From contig JAPFBL010000006.1 in the NCBI GenBank assembly GCA_026182355.1, positions 7,344,501 to 7,408,500 of the forward strand: 64,000 nucleotides of DNA, given 5' to 3'. The stretch is from Hermatobates lingyangjiaoensis. Taxonomy: Eukaryota > Arthropoda > Insecta > Hemiptera > Hermatobatidae. Positions 30,001 through 42,600 of the stretch are shown one piece after another (within the stretch, counting starts at the first letter, position 1; each line of letters opens with the position of its first letter). The notes under the pieces are model-generated. The model had not been told where the DNA came from. It did no database searches and saw only the letters and a list, made by a program, of their open reading frames with translations. The position numbers and the translations under genes are program-made.

Positions 30001-33000
30001 TAGGTTTTTTTTTCGTGGAAATTCAAAATATTTTAGAAATCGGCAAACAGTATGTTTGTCGAAAATGTATTAAAATATTAGTAGATCCAAATTAAGAAAA
30101 CGTGTTTTTTTTCGTGGAAACACAAAATATTTTAGAAATTACAAACAATATGTTTGTCGATAATGTATTAAAATATTAGTAGATCAAATTTAAGAAAACA
30201 TGTGATATGGATACAAACATACAATTTGACATTTTGCTTCCAACATTTTGTCGGTCTGCAGTTTAATCAGATATTTTTTTCGATCTATTGTCTACATTGG
30301 TTGTTTAACATCAAAAGAGTGCGTAATATTTCTAGCACAACTAGATCATGCTTGTATATTTTTGCATAACTTTTTAAATAGTGTTTTTTTACGTCCAAAC
30401 CACATAAAAGAGAAAGAAGACTAAGGTCTTTCAAGTGAAACGAAACATGTTCAATACATGTCTCGGACGTTATGTTCAGTGACTTAATGAACTGTTACAT
30501 TTAGTTTCATAGTGTGAATTTATATTATTGTCTTAATTTTATTTTATAATGTTATTTATTTAACTGTCTTCTGTTTTTACCGTGTTTTATATAAATTCAC
30601 GTTCGGGTCAAAATCAATTGGCGACCCCATGGCATTGGTGTCACGACCCCGTTTGGGGTCGCGACCCACAGGTTGGGAACCACTGCTCTAGGTGAAGGAC
30701 GAGGTGAGATTTTATTTGATAAATAATCATTTTTTTATTAAATTAATTGTATGTATATTGTGAAGAAATTATTTAATAAAATTAACTGAAAGTTTTCCTC
30801 TATTTGTAGATCGTTGGTTGAAAAATATTTTGGTGAAGGTTTGATAAAAGTATTGGTGTGCACTTCAACACTTGCTTGGGGAGTCAACTTGCCTGCTCAC
30901 GCCGTCATTATTAGGGTAAATATCCTAAAACTTAGACTTACCTCACGCTTATTTCATTTTCATATTACAGTATTGACATTATTCTCTTTTATTGATGCGG
31001 TGCGATATTTTATTTTCTAAGTATTTTTATACAAAAAAAATTTTTTTTATTTTAAAAATCGATTTAAAATTCTCTTATTTGATGGTTACATGTTGATGTT
31101 TTCATGAGTTTGCCAGACTTTATCAATGTTGACTCTTCATTGGAAGAAGGATTCATTCTTCAAATTCATTAGGTAATATCAATGTTGACTCTTCATTGGA
31201 AGAAGGATTCATTCTTCAAATTCATTAGGTAATATCAATGTTGACTCTTCATTGGAAGAAGGATTCATTCTTCAAATTCATTAGGTAATATCAATGTTGA
31301 CTCTTCATTGGAAGAAGGATTCATTCTTCAAATTCATTAGGTAATATCAATGTTGACTCTTCATTGGAAGAAGGATTTATTCTTCAAATTCATTAGGTAA
31401 TATCAATGTTGACTCTTCATTGGAAGAAGAATTCATTCTTCAAATTCATTAGGTAAATTTGAATTTTAATAAACTTTGATATGGGTTATGGATCCACTGT
31501 TCTCTAAAGTCGTTCCTTTATCAAATAAATTGTTCTTTTCTAGGTAAGCAGCATTAGGTGGCATATTTTCTTATATTCTCTACAATTTGACTTCTAAAAA
31601 CATTCATAGTAAATTAATTTAATGAAAATGAGTGTAATGTTTAGAGTATTGGGGAAAATATTATATCTCAACATAAAAAAGTTAATTATAAAAAACTAAC
31701 AACGCGTTTCGGACACGATGTTCTTCAAAATACATCTAAAAAATATATGCATATATGAGCTTTAGAATCATCGGGGTGAGTTAATTAAAATTGAATAAAA
31801 TATCTGACAGTTGAATATCTGACACTGTTCCTATGTTCTCACTCAATAGATATTGTGTCAGATATTGTATTAAATTTTATTTAATTCACCCCGATGATTC
31901 TAAAGCTCATATATGCATATATTTTTTAGATGTATTTTGAAGAACATCGTGTCCGAAACGTGTTGTTTGTTTTTTATAATAAACTTTTTTATGTTGAGAC
32001 ATAATACTTTCCCCAATATAAGTAGATACCACACTATTACGGATTGCACAATTAATAAATTAAAGTTTCGAACTTATTTTAGATAATAATGTATCATTTA
32101 AGAATAAGGTGAATGGACTAGGCTATAGAAGTTCATCTTAAGAAAGGCTAATTTTGTCCGAAGGACATCTTAAGAAAATATTTTAGAATTCTGATTTCTA
32201 CTTCTATATGTTATACGAATAAGATTTATATGACTATCAAACAATTTCTAAATGATTTATTTAACATAATAAAACAAGTTTTCAAAAATACACAGTATTT
32301 ACATGAATAATAGGCAATAATAATATTTAAATTCTAGTGTCTTCAAATGTTCGTAAATCGAGGAACGCTACTAGTTATGTAAATGCCCGATGTCGAAAAC
32401 ATTGTATGAAGAAGTGGTATACTAATCGAATAGTTTTTTTTGAGTGAGGTAGTCTACTGGTTCTCGTGATTGGAGATCCTCATTTTGCTTGTTTTGACCC
32501 TGCATTCTCTTATCTAGAAATCAGTAATAGTTGTATTCACTACCATCACTCATAGAGCGCTCAAAGCTGTCAGTTCTGATCTTTTACTGAAGAATCAGCC
32601 TGGTAGCTCTCACGGATAGTTCTCTCAACAGCTGGAATGAAATATATCTTCCTACTCTATAGGAACGATGAAAACGAAACGAAAATTGTAGGAGTTAGAT
32701 AAAAAAACCGTCTACATATTAAACACAATTGTTTCATGTATATTTTTCCTAAGATCATTTTGTACTAATATGTAATATAATGTACGAGTTCTGGTGCATT
32801 GATTAGAATTTAAAAATACGTACAATTATTTTAAAATAAAAGTGAATGTCAGTAAAATTAATGGGAACCCTTATCAATGAGCTTGATAACTCCTAAGATC
32901 TTTAAGTATATTTATTATCGTCGGTATTTTAAATAACGATGTTGTATATTGAATATAGGAGTTTGTTTGTAGGTAATCAAGTATTGGTTATATTAATTTG

Positions 33001-36000
33001 AACATTAATTTAAAGGATAGTGAGTTTCATGTATTTAGTTATGTATTGAATGTGTTTATTTTTATATTTCTAAAAAATAAGTTACTGATTCATGTTAATC
33101 AATAAGCACTATTGTTTTACATTCAAGTATATTTTTTTAAAATACTTTTTTTATCTAATTACTATATTTGATAACTTTAAGAGTATTCAAAAATAAGTTT
33201 TACATTTTATTTTGTTTAATTAATTCTTCATTGCTTATAAAAATGAACTGTTTTGTCTTATTACAATTATTTGTTGTAAGTTTTCCTTGGAGAATCTGTT
33301 TTAGTTGTTTCATTTTAGGGAACAGAAATATATGATGCGAAGCATGGACGCATGATTGACATTGGTATCTTGGATGTTCTTCAAATATTTGGTCGTGCAG
33401 GTCGTCCTCAGTTCGACACTTCTGGCCACGGTATTATTATAACCTCCCACAGCAAACTGTCTCATTACTTGTCCCTCCTCACTGATCAAGTGCCTATTGA
33501 AAGCAATTTCGTCTCTCTGCTTGCTGATAATCTTAATGCAGAGGTACTTTTCATTATTTATGATTTCATTTTCTAAGTAATATGTACTTATGCTTATACG
33601 TTATAGTTTTACTTCCTTTTTCATTTTGTGTAAATTTATTAGTTTTTCACTGATGTTTTCACTGAAATTCGGTATATACCTAAAGGTATACTGAGACTCC
33701 AAATTAGTCTAAATCGAGATTGTTAAAATTGATGTTTCTCTTAAAAACTAAAATAATGATTTTTTGCATCATTTGAGGTGCAAAGCAATTGATAACTCTT
33801 CCTTAACCTAAATACAATGAAAAGACCAAAACTTGCCTACCTTCAGGAAGCTTATAAGACCAAAAATACAAGTGATGCTCAATAGACAAGACTTACTTAC
33901 CTTTCTGTTTACAGTAAATACAGTCAGTAACCATACAGTGGTGATCAACGGTGTGGATCTATTAAATACATTCATTTACCAGAAAATGCGAAAATATTTG
34001 TTTGTTATTCCACATTTTGTAGTCTTATTTTAATTAATGCAGTATGGTATAGTTTTTTTTAGTATAGTATACTGTTTTTTTTTAATACATTGGAATTATT
34101 CAATATAAATGTACTTTAATATATTTATTAGTGAAAACAATTCTTTTGCATATGTAATAAAGGTTTCTGTTCATACTATTGAAATAGTTAAAGTGTTTTA
34201 TTCACCTCAGGTTATTATCTAATTAACTGTTATCAAATTCATTGTTATTTATCAAAAAGAATATTTGACTAAGTTGTAAAGAAATATAAAAATTTCAGTG
34301 TATCCTTGAACGTGTAAAATGGAATTATGTGAAATTAGTATTGTGTTAAATGGATTGATGAGTGAATAGTAAAAAAAAACTTTCGTCATTATGGAAGAAC
34401 CTTTATTTGTTAGTGTTTTTTTATTAAATTTAATATTGGTAATTGTCAACTCTAATATTAAAATAACTAATAAATTACGAATATCCTAGTATTTTTACCG
34501 GAAGTTCTAAAATTTAGGAATTTTGGTATATGTTCTTACTACTCCTGTATTAGTCTGACATTGTGTAGTGAATATTTTTACGAATACATTTAAGTATACC
34601 TCTGAGTGTTATCGAATAACAATTTTGTAAATATTCGAGATGTTAGAATGCAAACTACATCATGTTGAACGTTTTACCTTGCCTCACATGGTGAACTACA
34701 ATATGAATTTCTAATTGGTCATCAGTGACCGTAATTAGAGCCTAGTGGTTCTAGAAGTGGTTATATAACTGGACTTGTTGTTAAAAAACCGTGATAAAGA
34801 ATTTCTAACCCAATAAAGAAAGTTGTATGAATTTTCTAGGCTGAATGCAAGTGATGATAACACATTTAGCTTGAATACTAAAAGGTTTAAGAATATTGAT
34901 TTTATCTGACAGTAAATCTGAGCTCAATTGAAACCTTGGATACAAATACTTTCATCTAAAAATAGTTTTCGAATAACTGACTTCTATTAATGATGTAGTC
35001 AAAAATAACATGTGAACTCCGACTAAGAACCTGAAAATTTGGAAATTAAGAAAAATAACAAGTGATCGAAATAGACAAAGAAAAGAGTGGTTTTTACAAC
35101 ACTCAAGAGTGGTTGTTGATTACAGTAGTTGGAGCAATTTAATGCTAGCCGTCCAAGCATCCAAAGATCTTAAACAAGGGCACTAAATCAATACAATGAT
35201 GGCTAGTTATTTGAAGTCTGGAGGAATTACGATTTTTACGTACACGGGAACCTAACTTTTTAGATAAATTAATAATTTTAAAAGAAAATGTTTAAAACTA
35301 TATTTATGTTATAATGTTATTATTATTTATTATTATTATTATTTATTAATATAATTATTATTTATGTTATGGTACAATGCTTCTTTGGGCATAAACTGAG
35401 TCCCACTAAAGCCCTATAATGCAAACTGTGTCTTGAAGAGTAATGCCCTATAGGGGGCTAAGAATCTCCTGGTACAACTTTATCGAATCCGAGTTCCTCA
35501 GAAGTCTTTAATAATAAATATTAATTACTGTCATAACCTTATACTCTCATAACTGGTTCTGTTGTAGGTATCTCTGGGCACCATATCCAATGTGAACGAA
35601 GCAGTAGAGTGGCTCAGTTATACTTACTTGTTTGTCAGAATGAGAATTAATCCTTTGTTTTATGGACTCACTCTCCAACAAGTTATGGTAAACATAAATT
35701 TAATTTAATTAATATATTGATTTCATTTATAAGTAAATCTTAGTTAAATTTTTTCTTTGTTATTTGTATCTTATGCAGAAAAATAACACGTGATCCAATC
35801 TATGAAGTTTAAAACACAATGGAAAAAGGAAAGAAGAAGAAATAAATTCTCTGAGGCCTTTCACTTTATGTCATCAGAGAGCAAACAAAGTAAAAAACTC
35901 AGTTTTTTTACAGTAAAAACCTCAGTTTTTTTATGGTAAAACTGAGTTTTTTACTTTGTTTGCTCTCTGATGACAAAATAGTGAAGGGCCTCAGAGCAGT

Positions 36001-36607
36001 TATTCTTTTTTTTTGCTTTTTCAATTCTGATTGTATCTTATATAAAGGTAATGCTAAATACTGAGGTATTTATTTCCGTATAACTTACTATGAACTGAAT
36101 TATGATATTAATAATATGAAATAATATAATAATACATATAATACATAAAATATAATTATAATGTATATAGTTCAATGTACATAAAGAAACATACAGAATT
36201 TAAAAACACACATTTACACTCTCTAATTTTCGGTTGAACCGTCTTAAGGAGAGATAAGAGAGGGAAACCAAGCGCACTGGTACAGAGACGGTTTTCCTGT
36301 AAAAGACGGTTCAACCGAAAATTAGAGACTCATTAGTTGTGCAATCCGTAATTGTGTGGTATTTACTAATTCTGAGGTAAAATGTAAACGTCAACATGAA
36401 GTCTTCATGTGAATTTGTTGGTTTATCCATTTTACCTCAGAAATTAGAGACTGTAAGTGTGTACTTTTAATTTCTGTATGTTTTTTTATGTACTTTGAAC
36501 TGTATTTGTCCATTTCGGATCGTATTTTCATCGAAAAAGTATATATATATATATATATTGATAAATATAAAGGGTATTGCAAACGATGTCTACACCTTTT
36601 ATTTTTT

Positions 36608-36643
<36 letters not shown>

Positions 36644-39600
36644 ATACATAAATGCGTCTTATCTCTTGTGTTATTTGGTGTGTTTGATCCACTTTGGACG
36701 AGGTCAGTATTTCCATAACAAAGTAACTTCCCTGAAGTCCATGCTTTTAGTCATGCACACCAAAGCTTTGCATGATGTTCGTGTTCTGAAATCGGTCGAG
36801 TATACCAGAAAATATACTCCGTCTCATCGTTTAACCTAATTTGTATTTATATCTTTCCGAAAAATGTGAAATAAGATCATATTTAATAAACTAAAGTAAC
36901 TGGTCTTCTTTAGAATCGCACAATGAATAAAATGAGTTATAATGAAATAAAGAATTATAAAATAGAGTCTGATGAAATAGTCATTTATTGTGTAACTCTG
37001 TTTAGCGCCAGTTACTTTATCGGAAGATCCCAGTCACATTTCGTAGTGTACTTTAGACGTTTATATCACGGGTATGATTTCACATAGAACCATAAACTTG
37101 GAACGTTTTCCCCACTTTATCTTCTCTCCTAATGCTTTCCTGAAGACGAACTATGCTTTCAAATACCGATTACAGTAAATATTTTTTTCTATTCTATGTT
37201 TTATGATTTTAAAAACAATTGCATGTCTACTTAGTTCGTCAGTTTTAATTACTGAATATACACAGTGTGAGTTTTCACAGAATGAATTCATGAAAAAACT
37301 AACACAATTCATTTTTTTTTACTGTCGTCATTATCAGGAGTAGAAGTGATTTACTCTATAGAGAGGCAAACAATATACTTTTATTAGCTTTTTCCCCTTG
37401 TTCATTCATTATAAGGCAATATATTGATCATAATTTGTTTTTGTTTTTTTTTTGATATGTAACAAATGATATTAGATTATTGACAGGATGATCCTATGCT
37501 TGAGATTCACAGAAGAGCGCTAATAGACATGGCTGCTAAAGCTTTGGATAAAGCGAAGATGATTAGGTATAACATGAGAACAGGCGAGTTAGCTTCCACT
37601 GGTAAGTAGCTTATTTATTATACCTACATGCAATTTTAAGCAAATCTGTATAAAATTTGTTTTTTCCAAAACAATTGAAATTAGATTTGATAATAACAGT
37701 TAAACAATTGAAGTTTTTTGGAGAGTTAATTTTTTCTAATAGAAAAGTTTAATTTTGAATAATTGTTTTGAATAAGATATTATTATCAACCATCATACCT
37801 CATCTATCGCTCATCCATTGGGAGTCCCATTGATGATTCAGCCATTGCAAAACCGGTCGGGCGACTTCAGCAGCGGTAGACGAGGTATGACGGTTGATAA
37901 TAATACCTTATTTACTAACCTGTGTGGCACGAACAATAATTGTTAATTATTAATTAATAAATAAATAATTAATAATTATTTAACAATTAATTAACAAAAA
38001 TTAATTGTTAATTGTTTTGAAGTTCGTACACAAGAAAGTTTTTCCTGTTTTCAAATTTTGATCTGATTTCCTGATTGAAATAAGAACTCTATAAATTCAG
38101 TTTATTAAAAACGTGTTAACAGTAGTTAGACCTGTAATAAGTGTAATATTGTATAAAATGCTTCCTGGAATAAAGGAATTAAAAATAGTCTTTCATTATA
38201 AAAGATAATGAGTAATAATATTTACTTTGTTAAATTTATGATTCACTGCCTGCCTAAAATTAAAGGAACATCATTGTCTTTTTAAATTATATTGATTATA
38301 TTTATTATTATTAAATGTTATTTATAATAAAAAACTTTAATCTGTATTGCATACAGTGTATTGTAGTTGTTTTCACTCGTTGCAGGAATGTTTAAATATG
38401 TTTTTGTTTGAACTTTTTCAAGTTCTTGCTTTATCTTATGTTGTAGATGTGGGAAGGACATCTAGTCACTTTTACATTAAATATGATACCGTTGAAGTCA
38501 TTAATAAATTGCTTGATCCTCTAATGGTTTATTCAGAAATTTTCAATATGGTGTCACAGTCACAAGAATTTGAACAAGTGCAGGTAAATATTTGTTTTCA
38601 GTAGATTATTTCTCCTATACAAAGTGTTTAAAGTGTGTTAAATTAGAGATTGAATTTATCAAATAAATGGCACAGCAAGGACCTTCCTCATTAGGTGACT
38701 TCTCTCTTTTTAATAACACTTCTGATGGGTGAATGGGTATATTAAGAGCTGTACTCTCAATAGTTGTCTCTTTTTAAGATTATATGAACGAATGGATTTT
38801 GATTTTACTAACCTTTTATTCCATACAAAAGTAAGATGGTTGTCAAAGGCAAACGCTTTGTTGTTAAAAGATGATGTTACGCTCTTTCTGTCGGAAGATA
38901 ACTCAGATTTGGTAAAATATTTTCAAAATGATAACTGGCTTTGTAAGCTATGCTATTTGTCAGATGTATTTGATAAAGTTATGAGCTCAATTTATCTTTG
39001 AGTAGATCTTTTCAATATTTTTACATTGATATCTAAAATTGAAGCCTTCATGGAAAACATAAATCTATGATAACAGAAGATAACAAACAGTTCATATTAG
39101 ATGTTTTCATGTATGGAAAACTTGATCAAAGACAATGAGCCGAGTTTTGAATTTGATACAATCAAACAACTTATAATTGACCACTTGGCAAGCCTCAAAG
39201 ATAATTTTGAAAAATATGTTATTCCAAATGCTGGTGCAAAAACCATTTGGAGATGAAATAGAAAAAGTAATCAATCTTTCAATAAAAGCACAAGAATTGT
39301 TTGTCGAACTTTATGTGATTCTATTTTATAAATGAACTTCTCAGAAAAGAACTTAAACTCTTTCTGGATTAATGTCGAAACAGAATGCTCAATATAATCA
39401 GACCTAGCCATGATTGTTCTTCTTGCCTTTGCCTCCACTTATTTGTGTGAAAAATCTTTTTCGGCATTAACTTTTATTAAATCAAAACGTTGATCAGAAC
39501 TGCAAAATATCGATCGAAATGGTATAGAGACCTGTCATCACTAGAATAGAACCAAGATTCGATCTTTTATATTCAAACACAGCAATCTCCTTGAAGTTAC

Positions 39601-42600
39601 TGTCGATCAAATTTGTTTTAAATATACCCTGTCTTATTAGTGTTTAAATTTATTTTTGTTTTGACTAAGAAGTCGCAAATAACTTTATACAAATATGAAA
39701 CGTCAAAATGGGTATTGATGAAAAGAAGGTGTAGTCCTTCAGCCGGTTGTGTTTTTCCAGAATGGCTTGAATAAATTTTAATTTTGTCAATAAGCCGTCA
39801 TGTAATGTTTTTATTTTAGTTGTTTTTCATTTTAATTAGGCTTTCTTAATCTTCAATATTTTCTGCTTTTGCCGTTGTCTGAATATCGCATTGTATTTTA
39901 CTTATCTTTTCTCCTGTTTAAACCTTCATCCTGTTTTGAGTGATGTGTTCCTCTATGGTTCTTTCTATACTGCGCATTATGACTCTACCATATAGTTCAG
40001 TTGTAAGTAATTGTGCCGTCTGAAGTGTGTGTGCTAGTGTCTACATGTATCATGTATACCATTTTATGGTATTAATGTATACCATTTTGCTTTTGATGAT
40101 TTATACCATACGTGATGATTTATTAAACTCTTTCTACTAGTAATTTTTATCGTCAGGATTACAAAATATATTTATTTTTTATTAATATAAATTAATACAT
40201 ATTAATGAATAATATGATTAAATATCAAGAATTGGACTGTTTTGCAGTTTGAGATCAGGCTTTCGATATCAACGTTTCAATATTTCTAAAACTTTTTTTC
40301 ACAATCCTACAATAATAGAAACTGTAAGAAATTATACAGCTATCAATAATTAAAAGCTGTAAGGATGTAAAGTTACAACTATGAAATATTTCAATAGTTA
40401 ATTTTTCAAACAAGCCACAATTATAATGAAAGAAGAGGACAACATTTTATTTTTTTTTTATAAATGTAAAATGAAACATTTTTGTAATATACTGGGACTC
40501 CATTTCAAGAAGAGAATTTAAAATAACATAGTAAATAATGTTGATGAATTTAAAAAGTGAATTTATTTTTATAATATATAAAATTTTATTTTATCTTTAA
40601 AATTTATGTTTTTCTCTTTTTTAAAGAATAAATTCTGGTAAAACGATACTAATTAATGTAATAAACTTACTCCTTGAATACATTGGGTTTCCTTGAATTG
40701 CATAACCAAAGTTTCCACGTAGCTTGAGTACTTGAGTAGCCAGTTAATAATATTTCTAATTATGTATATTGAAAGATATCTGAGTAATATTGTTGGTAGC
40801 AGTGAATTGCATGCAAAAGAATTCATTTAAAGAAGTTTTAGCTAATAAAATGCTTTTTATGTGACTATTTCCAATCATTTTCATATTTAAAAGTTTTGTT
40901 TGTTCTGAGATATACAAATTGAGCCAGAAGAGTACTTTCATCACTTCAATTAATTTATATAATTATACTCATATAATTTAACTTTTTTTTTACGAAATGT
41001 AATTATGTAGAACCTTTATGGACTGTCCTTGGTGGGTTAGAAGAAAACCTGTTTGCCTATCTGTTCCTGGTATATGCGGTTAAGGAGGCTATTTTATGTA
41101 CGCATATGTTTTTGCTATTGTCTAGCAGTAATGGATCAGTATTATTTTTTTTTGTTTTGTTTAAGGTGAGGGAAGATGAAATGGAAGAATTGGAACGAAC
41201 TGTTAGTAACTACTGTGAGTTCGATGTATCAGTTGGTAAAGAGAATATACACGGCAAAGTCAACATTCTTATGCAGGCCTTTTTGAGCAGAGCGCCTATC
41301 GAATCCTTTTCTCTCATTTCTGATCTAAACTATATAACACAGGTGACTCATACTTTATTTCTGTAGTATCAGAGGTAGGTCATTTTTTCCTATTATTAAT
41401 ACATGTTTATATCATGATTATACTTCTTGATATATAGATAGATGTCATCGGGGAACCCCATTATATCATCTTGTATAAAATTTATATTATTAATATGGCA
41501 AACTGTCATACCTCGTACGATGATCTTGGAGTCGTTGGAGCGCTTTCGGACGTTGTCCATCTTCAATCGCAACTAACCTACTGAGCTGTTATATCGGACA
41601 TACAGGAAGAACCGTAAAAGTAAGATTCAAAGAACATCTTAAGGACTATTTAAATCAGTGTTTCCCAAACTTTTTCGAGCGGCCGCCCCCTTGGGTCCGT
41701 AAACCTATACTCAACACTCCTTAATAATCAGAATCTTAGACTAAATAACGAAATGAGTAACATTTTAATAATGAAATAAATATAATGACTAATCGATTAT
41801 TTATTTATAATCCAATATATGTATTGTTTCATAGCATATTTATGCAAAAGAATGAATACACAATAAAAGAAACTTAGATGAGAATATACTTTTAACATAA
41901 AAATAAATTATCAAAACAAATAATTTTAAGAAACCTTTTCCTAGAAGTTTCCATGAGGTGTTTTCACTTAAATTAGAAATTATATTATATGAACATTTTT
42001 GATTTATGGAAATAGAATCCCAACTCCTTTTTGCATTAGCGCCCTCCGATATCAAAGCACCGCCTCCAGGAGGGCGGTACCGCCCACTTTGGGGAACACT
42101 GATTTAAATAATACAAATAAATCCAATTTTGCAAACCACCTAACCGAACACGGTCATACACCTGACAGCATAGAAAACACAATGGATTTACTACAGACAG
42201 GTTAGAAAGGACAGAGACTCAATATAAGTGAACAGATAGAAATATATAAATGTAAAAATGCGGGTAAATTGATAAATGAACAAATAAACCACCAAACCGA
42301 TATTTTATGTAAACCATTAATAAAAATAGAAAGACGACTGGACAGACAATAAAACGAAGTTAAGAAAATATAAAAAAATCAAACTAGATTATAGCTAAAA
42401 ACTAAAAATAAAAATAACTAAATAAAATCAAAGTAATAATATCAGGATAGCAATGGATTTAATAGAAAACCAACCCCCTTTGTAACAGCTCAGTAGGTTA
42501 GTTGCGATTGAAGACGGGCAACGTCCGAAAGCGATCCAACGACTCCAAGATCTTCTTACAAGGTATGACGGTTTGGCATATTAATAATATAAATCATACT

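Noticed and set aside
31171..31176. TTAGG telomere-like repeats within the minisatellite
   Set aside because: TTAGG occurs once per 56-bp unit, not as a tandem pentamer; coincidence.
31121..31456. CRISPR-like array
   Set aside because: Units are contiguous and identical through their whole 56 bp with no variable spacers, inside an intron of a eukaryotic gene; it is a minisatellite.
36488..36839. Overlapping short ORFs rich in Tyr-Ile repeats
   Set aside because: They translate (AT)n microsatellites in intron 17; the same applies at 8396, 19319 and 60289.
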